Shown here: positions 7,030 to 13,900 of the stretch, in pieces
How the letters are laid out: each line of letters begins with the position of its first letter
Position numbering within the stretch: the first letter of the stretch is position 1
Source of the DNA: Spirochaetaceae bacterium
GTDB taxonomy: Bacteria > Spirochaetota > Spirochaetia > Treponematales > Rectinemataceae
Direction of reading: 5' to 3'
Assembly (NCBI GenBank): GCA_003452735.1
Contig: DMNL01000032.1
Location: 1 to 14,905, forward strand
Length of the DNA: 14,905 nucleotides
Notes under the pieces: model-generated
Database searches by the model: none
Told to the model about the DNA's origin: nothing
What the model saw: the letters and a program-made list of their open reading frames with translations, nothing else
Position numbers and translations under genes: made by a program

Positions 7030-8975
7030 AGAGAGCTAACATCATTGCAGAATGTGGTGGGCTCGATGTCGCATTGGCAGCGAATAGAATTCCGCTCCAT
7101 ATAGATGCAACGCTCTCAGAACTGCTGATTCTAGGCATGCTTCTGCAGAATGTAAAAACATACTTCACCGTGTTTGGTCATGGATCGACGGAGATTGGCG
7201 AAGTTTTGCGCATCTTTGAGAAGGCTGGGCTGGTAAGAGTATTGGGTTTACGGAATGAAATCGAAGCTTCCCATGCAGCTACAGCTCTCAATTGGATTAC
7301 ACATGAAAAGGCTGCTGTAGTCACTTCCATTGGGCCTGGTGCCTTTCAGGCTTTAGCCGCTTCGCTTGTGCCCGCTTCCGATGGCATAGGTGTATGGTAC
7401 CTGTTTGGGGATGAGACCACCGAGGATGAAGGCTACAATATGCAGCAGATTCCTAAGAATCAGGAGTTTCTATTTCCTCAGGTTCTGCAGGCGATGGGCT
7501 CTGCCTATAGCCTCCAAGATCCTTGGGCGCTTTCGACGGCGCTCCGAAGAGGGCATGCGAGAGTGGATCATCCCTTTCGCCCTGGCCCTTTCTATGTGTC
7601 CATGCCTATGAATGTGCAATCACGTATGCTAAAGGGTTTCAATCTGCGAGAGCTGCAGTGCGGAGAAATATCTTGTATAGGAGCTGCTGTTGGAGATTAT
7701 GAAAAAGCAGTCGCTTGGATAAAAGATTCAAGATCGGCTGTGATAAAGATCGGCGCGGGTGCAAAAGGAGCAACAGAAGAAATTCTGCAACTTGCGGAAT
7801 TAATAGACGGAGTATGTGTTTACACTCCAATAGCAGGTGGCATAGTGCCTTACGAGCATCCACGCTGTATGGGGGTAGGCGGATCGAAAGGGAGTATCTG
7901 TGGCAATTATGCCATGGAAATGGCCGATCTTCTTATCGCTATTGGTACCAGAGCAGTCTGTCAGTCGGATAGCTCGCGCACTGGATATCCAAATGTCAGA
8001 AAAGTGATAAATATCAATGCGGATCTGGATGATGCTCTTCATTATCAGGATTCGCTCGCGTTGATGGGAGATGCAAAACTCACGCTGAAAGAACTGATCG
8101 GCGCATTGAAAAGGGCATCGGAAGAAGGCCTGAAAAAAGCGCTGAGAGAGGAGCCTGAAGAAGCGCTGAAAGAGGCATTGAAAGAAAAGTCTGAAGAAGT
8201 ATCTAGAGAATCTTATGGACAGGCTCATACCGAATCGTCGGATTGGCTGTTTGCTTGCGCAGCTAAAAAGTCCGAATGGGAAGCCTTCAAGCAAGAGCGC
8301 TTTGATAATCCAACGCTCGAGGATTCTTTCTGGAGAAGAAGAGTATTGACCCAGCCGGCCGCAATCAAAATTGCATTGGATTGGTCAGCGGACAAAGAAG
8401 TCATAAATATTTTCGATGCGGGCGATGTGCAGGCGAATGGTTTTCAGATCGCCTCGGACGAATGGTCGGGTAAGACTATTACGGATTCCGGAGCAAGTTA
8501 TATGGGATTTGCTGTTTCAGCGATCCTTGCAAGCGCGGCGAAGCCAGATTGTCCCTATATTCTGGCTTTTAGCGGCGATGGCTCCTTTACGATGAATCCT
8601 CAGATCTTGATCGATGGAGCAGAGCATGGCGCAAGGGGCTGCATTCTTTTATTCGACAATAATCGCATGGCTGCTATTTCTGGTTTGCAGATGGCTCAAT
8701 ATGGAAACGAATTTGCAACTTGGCACGAAAAGCCTATCGATTACCTAGGATGGGCAAAATCCGTGCCCGGAGTAATGGCCATAAGCGGAGGTCATTCACC
8801 AGAAGAGCTGAGAAGAGCTTTGGATAAAGCTTTCGATTACAAAGGATTATCTCTCATTCATATTCCAGTCTATTACAGTACGGATCCCCTTGGCTCTATG
8901 GGAGTCTATGGGCGATGGAATGTTGGCAATTGGGTCGAAGAGACCCAGAAATTGCGCCACAAGATAGGATTGTAG
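6996..8975 (+). CDS. ThDP-dependent enzyme of the acetolactate synthase superfamily, IolD-like
   Basis: This is a 659-residue ThDP enzyme. The N-terminal pyrimidine-binding domain has GHG (61-63) and GLRNEIEASHAA with the cofactor-activating Glu88. A middle Rossmann-like domain carries ADLLIAIGTRAV and VININADLDDALH. The C-terminal diphosphate-binding domain has GDGS (527-530) and Asn555-Asn556 (the GDG-X25-NN metal site). The nearest family I recognise is IolD, the trihydroxycyclohexanedione acylhydrolase of inositol breakdown. Shared points are the FGHG start, the ADLxIxIGTR and DAKxTLxxL segments, LLFDN, and the W-x-VG-x-x-V near the C-terminus. Similarity by eye looks partial, so the substrate may differ, and no other inositol genes are nearby except a Gfo/Idh enzyme. 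An unusual charged repeat insertion occupies residues 375-406. It overlaps iclR by 34 bases, and the transketolase genes follow 18 bases on. A decarboxylase or carboligase role is the alternative. Confidence 0.85.
   Translation: MEYKEIEKARIERANIIAECGGLDVALAANRIPLHIDATLSELLILGMLLQNVKTYFTVFGHGSTEIGEVLRIFEKAGLVRVLGLRNEIEASHAATALNWITHEKAAVVTSIGPGAFQALAASLVPASDGIGVWYLFGDETTEDEGYNMQQIPKNQEFLFPQVLQAMGSAYSLQDPWALSTALRRGHARVDHPFRPGPFYVSMPMNVQSRMLKGFNLRELQCGEISCIGAAVGDYEKAVAWIKDSRSAVIKIGAGAKGATEEILQLAELIDGVCVYTPIAGGIVPYEHPRCMGVGGSKGSICGNYAMEMADLLIAIGTRAVCQSDSSRTGYPNVRKVININADLDDALHYQDSLALMGDAKLTLKELIGALKRASEEGLKKALREEPEEALKEALKEKSEEVSRESYGQAHTESSDWLFACAAKKSEWEAFKQERFDNPTLEDSFWRRRVLTQPAAIKIALDWSADKEVINIFDAGDVQANGFQIASDEWSGKTITDSGASYMGFAVSAILASAAKPDCPYILAFSGDGSFTMNPQILIDGAEHGARGCILLFDNNRMAAISGLQMAQYGNEFATWHEKPIDYLGWAKSVPGVMAISGGHSPEELRRALDKAFDYKGLSLIHIPVYYSTDPLGSMGVYGRWNVGNWVEETQKLRHKIGL
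8118..8213 (+). repeat. 36-bp in-frame tandem repeat in the IolD-like gene
   Basis: Two full 36-base units and a partial third encode SEEGLKKALREE (residues 375-386), PEEALKEALKEK (387-398) and SEEVSRES (399-406). The units share the pattern x-E-E-(G/A)-L-K-(K/E)-A-L-(R/K)-E-x. The stretch lies in the linker between the middle and C-terminal ThDP domains and should form a charged surface helix. Confidence 0.8.
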
Positions 8976-8993
8976 ATAGGATAGGATTGCGAA

Positions 8994-9830
8994 ATGCAAG
9001 GCTTAGCTAAAGAAGAGAGCGAAGAATTGAACGAGATTGCCCGTGAGTTGCGATGCACAAGTCTACGAATGATACATAGAAGGCAGGCTGGGCATCCGGG
9101 GGGATCACTATCAGCCGCAGAAATCATGACTGTTTTATATTTCAAGGTTATGAGAATCGATCCTGAGAATCCAAACTGGGATGAGAGAGATCGGTTTTTG
9201 CTGAGCAAGGGACATGCATCGGCAATGTTCTATGCCACTCTTGCAAAGCGTGGTTTTTTCCCTGAAGAAGAATTACAGAAGTGGGGAGAACTGGATTGTC
9301 ATCTTCAAGGGCATCCTGATCGCCTCAAGACGACCGGTGTCGATATGAATAGCGGAATTTTGGGGCACGGCGTTCCGATTGGAGTAGGGCTATGCCTTGC
9401 AGCAAGACATAAGAGAAAAGACTATCGGGTTTTTACCCTCCTAGGAGATGGTGAATGCCAGGCTGGGCTCGTCTGGGAAGGAGCAAATGCTGCCGCGAAA
9501 TATGCTCTCACCAATTTAGTCGCCATTATCGACCACAATGGAGTACAGCTGGACGGATTTGTCGAAGAAGTTATGCCAATCGAACCGCTCGCAGAAAAAT
9601 GGAGATCGTTTGGATGGGATGTCCTCGAGGTGGATGGGCATGATGTCGATCAACTATATCAGGCTTTTCTCCAATGCATTGAAGCCCAGAAGAAACCAAC
9701 GGTGATCATTGCAAGAACGATAAAAGGCAAAGGCGTGAGCTTTATGGAGAACAAGGCATATTGGCATGGCGTTGCTCCATCGACAGAGGAGCTTGCGCGC
9801 GCTCTTCATGAGCTTGGTGAGGAGTTTTGA
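8994..9830 (+). CDS. Transketolase, N-terminal subunit (split transketolase)
   Basis: This is the diphosphate-binding half of a two-gene transketolase, which moves a two-carbon ketol unit between sugars using ThDP. Length is 278 residues, as usual for free N-terminal subunits. Conserved sites are GHPGGSLS (33-40, with a catalytic-region histidine), SKGHAS (71-76), and the ThDP/metal motif GDGE (151-154) through IIDHN (Asn182), then GHDVDQLYQA and TIKGKGVSFMEN. It needs the product of the next gene for a complete active site. AGGA 7 bases before the ATG serves as ribosome site. Split transketolases include housekeeping enzymes, but also specialised ones such as apulose-4-phosphate transketolase (AptAB) and, as I recall, the sulfofructose transketolase SqwGH. 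The operon setting points to a specialised role, and the sequence does not settle the substrate. Confidence 0.93.
   Translation: MQGLAKEESEELNEIARELRCTSLRMIHRRQAGHPGGSLSAAEIMTVLYFKVMRIDPENPNWDERDRFLLSKGHASAMFYATLAKRGFFPEEELQKWGELDCHLQGHPDRLKTTGVDMNSGILGHGVPIGVGLCLAARHKRKDYRVFTLLGDGECQAGLVWEGANAAAKYALTNLVAIIDHNGVQLDGFVEEVMPIEPLAEKWRSFGWDVLEVDGHDVDQLYQAFLQCIEAQKKPTVIIARTIKGKGVSFMENKAYWHGVAPSTEELARALHELGEEF
9819..9824 (+). promoter_or_regulatory. Ribosome binding site that fixes the start of the transketolase C subunit
   Basis: GAGGAG in the last codons of the N subunit gene ends 7 bases before the ATG at 9832. The frame is open back to 9766, but an ATG there has no such site and would add residues that merely shadow the upstream gene. 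Confidence 0.7.
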
Positions 9831-9831
9831 A

Positions 9832-10779
9832 ATGGCAGCTATTTCTATGCGAGAAGCCTTTGGCAAAGCGCTCTTGCAATATGGAGAAGAAAACCAAAAC
9901 ATTGTAGTGCTCGATGCCGATACAAGTTCTTCTACTCTTACGAAGATATTCGCCCAGCGTTTTCCTGAACGCTTTTACAATATTGGAATTGCCGAACCTT
10001 GCATGGTGGATGTGGCGGTAGGTTTGGCTCTTGGAGGGCTGATTCCCTTTGCAAATGCGTTCTCCGCCTTGCTTTCGCTGCGAGCCATCGAAGCGATACG
10101 CAGCAATATTTGCTATGCTCGCACCAATGTAAAGCTTGTAGCACATTATGCAGGATTATCTGATTACAAAGATGGTCCTACACATCACTCCATAAGCGAT
10201 ATCGCCATTTTTAGATCTTTGCCTGGAATGACCTTGATAGTGCCTTCGGATGCGACCCAGACAGCAGCCTTTGTGCCACTGATGGCAAAAAAAGATGGAC
10301 CGATAACAATGCGCATAAGCCGCGGTGCATCGATTCCTGTTCATAAAGAAGGCGAAGCACTGGAAATAGGCAAGGCAATCGCGAGGCGCAAAGGAAGAGA
10401 TGTGGGTCTAATCGCCTGTGGGAGCATGGTGGGACGCTGCATGGCCGCAGCCGAAATTCTTGCCAAGGAAGGAATTGAGGCTGCTGTTCTCGAGATTCAT
10501 ACCATAAAGCCCATTGATGAGGATTCGATCTATAGAGTTGCGGCTGAGACCGGCGCTATCGTGACTGCCGAAGAGCATAGCATTTTAGGGGGTCTCGGCG
10601 GCGCGGTTGCCGAAGTCCTGGCTGAAAAGTGCCCTACGCCGATGGTGAGAATAGGGATATCGGATACCTTCGCTCGTACGGCACTAGATACAGATAGCCT
10701 AATGGATGCCTATGGGCTTTCCATTGATCGAATAGCAAGCGTGGCTATTGGAGTTTTGAAGAAGAAGGAAAAGCGATGA
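9832..10779 (+). CDS. Transketolase, C-terminal subunit (split transketolase)
   Basis: This is the pyrimidine-binding half of the split transketolase, 315 residues with the family's usual length. It begins with the standard SMREAFGKALLQYGEENQNIVVLDAD. The cofactor-activating glutamate is Glu55 in YNIGIAEPCMV, and a substrate-side histidine lies in KDGPTHHS (113-120). The middle IVPSDATQTAAFVPLM and late GCACGS-like stretch (LIACGSMVGRCMAAAEILAKEGI) and HTIKPIDEDSI match the transketolase C-terminal domain. Its start lies one base after the N-subunit stop, and its own stop overlaps the isomerase gene as ATGA (10776-10779), so the three proteins are probably made together. The pairing of N and C subunit genes argues for a functional heterotetramer. 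Members of this layout can also be DXP-synthase-like, but the motifs favour transketolase. Confidence 0.93.
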   Translation: MAAISMREAFGKALLQYGEENQNIVVLDADTSSSTLTKIFAQRFPERFYNIGIAEPCMVDVAVGLALGGLIPFANAFSALLSLRAIEAIRSNICYARTNVKLVAHYAGLSDYKDGPTHHSISDIAIFRSLPGMTLIVPSDATQTAAFVPLMAKKDGPITMRISRGASIPVHKEGEALEIGKAIARRKGRDVGLIACGSMVGRCMAAAEILAKEGIEAAVLEIHTIKPIDEDSIYRVAAETGAIVTAEEHSILGGLGGAVAEVLAEKCPTPMVRIGISDTFARTALDTDSLMDAYGLSIDRIASVAIGVLKKKEKR

Positions 10780-11405
10780 GAATTGCCATTCTGAATGAGA
10801 CAAGCGCAGCAGATCGAAATGTGGATATTTTGAGAGCCCTAGAAGGCCGTGGTCATATACTCATAAATGCTGGCATGAAACAGAATGGAGCAAAGCCTGA
10901 GCTGACCTATATTCATACTGGCCTATTGGGAGCGCTCTTTTTGAACCTCGGTGCGGCGGATTTTGTGGTCGGCGGCTGTGGTACAGGGCAGGGTTTTCTC
11001 AATTCTGTCATGCAATACCCGGGCGTGTGCTGTGGGCACATCGTTTCGCCATTGGATGCATGGCTGTTTGCTCAGATAAATGGTGGGAACTGCATTTCTC
11101 TCATGCTTAACCAGGGCTATGGCTGGGCTTCCGATGTCAATCTAAAAATGATATTTGACCAATTATTCGCTGTCGAATCAGGCATAGGATATCCCCCACA
11201 CAGGCGAGAATCCCAGCAAAGTTCTCGCATAATACTTAAGAATATTTCGCAGACTACGCATTTCCCCATGCATGAGATTTTGCAGAGACTACCAGAATCG
11301 ATTGTGCAAGAAGCATTGACCTATCCCGGCATTTTCGATGCGCTTGGATTTGATGACCTGCCGCAATCCAATTTGAAAGAGGAGATAAAAAAATGGAGGC
11401 AATGA
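10776..11405 (+). CDS. RpiB/LacA/LacB-type sugar(-phosphate) isomerase, long variant
   Basis: This is a probable aldose-ketose isomerase related to ribose-5-phosphate isomerase B. The core motif GCGTGQG (67-73) keeps the catalytic-type Cys68, and is followed by PGVCCGHIVSPLDAWLFAQINGGNCISL, which aligns with the RpiB stretch PG-x-RAAL-CHD...N-D-x-NVL. At 209 residues it is longer than RpiB (about 150), with an extra C-terminal part after residue 135. The N-terminal SDHAG motif of classical RpiB is replaced by LNETSAADRN, so phosphate or sugar binding should differ. I recall a similar long RpiB-like group (starting like MKIALINENSQ) in sugar-acid clusters of anaerobes. It overlaps the transketolase gene by four bases, and the symporter gene begins 2 bases after its stop. 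A function on the aldose made or used by the transketolase is an inference. Confidence 0.82.
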   Translation: MRIAILNETSAADRNVDILRALEGRGHILINAGMKQNGAKPELTYIHTGLLGALFLNLGAADFVVGGCGTGQGFLNSVMQYPGVCCGHIVSPLDAWLFAQINGGNCISLMLNQGYGWASDVNLKMIFDQLFAVESGIGYPPHRRESQQSSRIILKNISQTTHFPMHEILQRLPESIVQEALTYPGIFDALGFDDLPQSNLKEEIKKWRQ

Positions 11406-11406
11406 A

Positions 11407-12807
11407 ATGGAAAGAGGAAAACCAAAAAAAGAGGAATCTCTGAAAAACAATGAGGAAGTGAAACTGCCGCTTAAGACAAAGATGTTCTATGGTATTGGGG
11501 ACATTGGCAATGCCATTATCAATTCTGCTATTCAGTTTTATCTATTGAAATTCTATACCGATATAGCCTTGATTTTACCCGTTCTTGCAGGTAATGCGCT
11601 ATTGATAGGAAAAATCTGGGATGCAATAAACGATCCCCTATTTGGATGGTTGACAGATAAGACGGATTCTAAGTTGGGGCGACGACGGGTTTTTATGATT
11701 TGGGGAGCTATCCCATTAGGGATCAGCATTATGCTGCTTTGGTTCATACCAAAAGGTTTATCTACAACTACGACATTCATCTGGATTGCTCTTACGTTTA
11801 TCCTTTTCGATACCTTCTGGACATTGACTAATGTTCCCTATTACGCGCTTACCTCGGAATTGACAGACGATTACGATGAGCGCAGTTCTCTTACCACTAC
11901 TCGCATGGTAATGGCCGTGCCAGCCTATCTCGTCGGCGTCGCTCTCACTCCGCTTCTAGCTGGACTCTTCTCCGATGGGAGAAAAGGTTGGGCTTATGTA
12001 GGTATTATCTATGGAGTCATCTGTGCGGCTGTCTTGCTCATCTCGGCTGCTGGAATAAAAGAACGCAAAAAGGTTATGCAAACCAAGGCCAAGACCAATG
12101 TCTGGCAGAGTGTGAAGATAGCCTTGTCCAATAAGCCCTTTCAGCGTTTGTGTATAGCATATTTCGTTATCAACCTTGCGTTCGCGATGGTGAAGACTTT
12201 GATGGCTTACTATCTCGAATACCAGCTGCTTATGAAAAATGAAATATCGCTGGTAATGGGGCTGATGCTTATCTGCGTCACGTTGTCCTTGCCCTTTTGG
12301 AAAAAGCTCAGCGAAAAGCTTGATAAGGGCAAGAGCTATGCATTGGGTACCGGAATTGGCGCGATAGCAATCAGCATATCGTTTTTCTTGAAGCCAGAGC
12401 AGGGGAAGCTGGTATACATTCTCTCGGCTCTGGCTGGCATAGGTTTTGGCTCGCAGTGGATTTTCCCATGGTCGATGGTAGCGGATGTGGCAGATTATGA
12501 CCGAGTTCAATCCGGCGAATTTAGAAGTGGAATGTATTATGGTATTTGGGGATTGGCTACCAAGATATCCGAAGCTCTTGCCATTGCTGGGATTGGCTGG
12601 ATGCTGACCGGTTTTGGCTATGTGCCGAATGTAGTTCAAAGCTCTAAATCGCTATTGGGAATCCGTTTGTTCTTTGGGCCTATTCCGGGGATCATCATTA
12701 TCGTCACCTTGCCCTTATTGATCTGGTATCCTATCGATCGCAAAAAACATTCGGAGATTCGTGAAAAATTGGCAGCAATGGAATCTCAGTCAGGAGAAAA
12801 TTTATGA
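11407..12807 (+). CDS. GPH-family (MelB-type) sugar:cation symporter
   Basis: This is an inner-membrane secondary transporter of the glycoside-pentoside-hexuronide:cation symporter family within the major facilitator fold. The 466 residues carry about twelve membrane segments. The diagnostic loop is clear at residues 69-95: KIWDAINDPLFGWLTDK then TDSKLGRRRVFM. The second half has FPWSMVADVADYDRVQSGEFRSGMYYG, the matching GPH motif. The N-terminus is unusually charged (ERGKPKKEESLKNNEEVKL) before the first helix. GGAGG lies 7 bases before the ATG, in the end of the isomerase gene, and the stop overlaps the next gene as ATGA (12804-12807). Substrates of the family range from melibiose and xylosides to uronides. 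With a complete ABC importer in the same operon, it may handle a different form of the substrate, such as a glycoside. Confidence 0.94.
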   Translation: MERGKPKKEESLKNNEEVKLPLKTKMFYGIGDIGNAIINSAIQFYLLKFYTDIALILPVLAGNALLIGKIWDAINDPLFGWLTDKTDSKLGRRRVFMIWGAIPLGISIMLLWFIPKGLSTTTTFIWIALTFILFDTFWTLTNVPYYALTSELTDDYDERSSLTTTRMVMAVPAYLVGVALTPLLAGLFSDGRKGWAYVGIIYGVICAAVLLISAAGIKERKKVMQTKAKTNVWQSVKIALSNKPFQRLCIAYFVINLAFAMVKTLMAYYLEYQLLMKNEISLVMGLMLICVTLSLPFWKKLSEKLDKGKSYALGTGIGAIAISISFFLKPEQGKLVYILSALAGIGFGSQWIFPWSMVADVADYDRVQSGEFRSGMYYGIWGLATKISEALAIAGIGWMLTGFGYVPNVVQSSKSLLGIRLFFGPIPGIIIIVTLPLLIWYPIDRKKHSEIREKLAAMESQSGENL

Positions 12808-13874
12808 AGAAAATTGGAGTGGCTTTGGTCGGTTGTGGTCGTATCTCGGATCTTCATGTGCTTGGTTATCGGGATCGCTCGGATGCGCAGATTGTCGCTT
12901 TGTGCGACGCCAAGGAGGCCAGAGCAAAACAAAAAGCGCGGGAGTGGGGTGTTGCAAAGATATACAAGGATTATCCCGAATTGTTGAAGGATCCAGAGAT
13001 AGACTTAGTGGAACTTCTTGTCCCTCATCATCTTCATTGTCCAATGACCGTGCAGGCAGCTAAAGCAGGCAAGCATATTTCAGTTCAAAAGCCAATGTGC
13101 CTTTCCGCGGCAGAAGCAGATGAAATGATCGCTGCAGCCAAGAAAGCCGGCGTGGTTTTGCGCGTATATGAAAATTTTGTTCACTATGAGCCAGCCGTAA
13201 AAGCCAAGGAGATGCTAGATGCGGGCGAAATAGGCAAGCCCGTGATGCTGCGTATGCATATTAATACAGGTTACTCTCCGCAAGGTTGGAAGATTCCTCT
13301 GGATGCATGGAGGTGGCGTTTCGATGAAAAGCAGAGTGGCGGAGGAGAATTGGTCTTTGATCACGGCTATCATCTGTTTTCTCTCGCTTATCATTTGATG
13401 GGTCAAGCCGAGCGCGTCATGGCTTGGATAGACAAGACACCGGTCGCTCCGGGAGTATTCGTCGATGCTCCAGCCACAATCATGTTTCAGTTCAAGAAAA
13501 AGCGCAGTTATGGCGTGTTCGATATTTCTCACACACCAAAGATTCTAATGAATTCGAAGTACTATTCCGATGACGACCGCGTTGAGATCGTAGGAGAGAA
13601 AGGAATAATCTTTATCAACCGATATACAACTAAGACTATCGATCTGCCCGAATTGCTTCTCTTTAAGGATGGCAAGACTATACCTATTCCTATAGAAAAG
13701 CCAGAATGGGAGGATAGTTTCATTGCTGCAACGCAACACCTTATCGATGTCTTGCAGCATGGAGGGGCTCCGCTTTTGGATGGAAGGGCTGGGAAAGAGG
13801 TGCTGCAATTCACCTTGGCAGCCCAGCAATCCGCTCGCGAGGGCCGAGAGGTCAAGCCGGATGATGTCGCTTAG
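12804..13874 (+). CDS. Gfo/Idh/MocA-family NAD(P)-dependent oxidoreductase
   Basis: This cytoplasmic oxidoreductase belongs to the glucose-fructose oxidoreductase / inositol dehydrogenase family. The N-terminal Rossmann fold has the nucleotide loop VGCGRIS (9-15). The catalytic lysine is in VQKPM (Lys96), where the common EKP motif has Gln95 in place of Glu. The C-terminal alpha/beta domain carries FDHGYH (185-190), supplying the usual Asp and His of the active site. Length is 356 residues, normal. It is joined to the symporter gene by an ATGA overlap, with AGGAG 8 bases upstream of the ATG. Substrates in the family are sugars, cyclitols, amino sugars and their acids. Next to an IolD-like enzyme, an inositol or keto-inositol dehydrogenase role is possible, but sugar oxidation or reduction elsewhere in the pathway is equally so. 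Confidence 0.92.
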   Translation: MKKIGVALVGCGRISDLHVLGYRDRSDAQIVALCDAKEARAKQKAREWGVAKIYKDYPELLKDPEIDLVELLVPHHLHCPMTVQAAKAGKHISVQKPMCLSAAEADEMIAAAKKAGVVLRVYENFVHYEPAVKAKEMLDAGEIGKPVMLRMHINTGYSPQGWKIPLDAWRWRFDEKQSGGGELVFDHGYHLFSLAYHLMGQAERVMAWIDKTPVAPGVFVDAPATIMFQFKKKRSYGVFDISHTPKILMNSKYYSDDDRVEIVGEKGIIFINRYTTKTIDLPELLLFKDGKTIPIPIEKPEWEDSFIAATQHLIDVLQHGGAPLLDGRAGKEVLQFTLAAQQSAREGREVKPDDVA

Positions 13875-13900
13875 ATCTCGCCTTGAACCAAGATGATGCG

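Noticed and set aside
7800..8294. 164-codon open frame on the - strand
   Set aside because: Antisense to the IolD-like gene; its Phe/Arg/Cys-rich repeats are the mirror of the charged repeat on the + strand.
6996..8975. Naming the ThDP enzyme outright as IolD
   Set aside because: Shared blocks support the family, but similarity by eye is partial, a repeat insertion is present and the rest of the inositol pathway is absent, so only IolD-like is claimed.
8994..11405. Calling the block a sulfoquinovose transketolase pathway or an apiose pathway
   Set aside because: The split transketolase plus RpiB-like isomerase fits by analogy, but no sulfosugar or apiose-specific enzyme (sulfoquinovosidase, apulose kinase) is in the window.
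11956..12639. 227-codon open frame on the - strand
   Set aside because: It lies wholly antisense to the clear GPH symporter gene, has no family features and an unnatural His/Gln/Ser-rich composition. It is a shadow frame.
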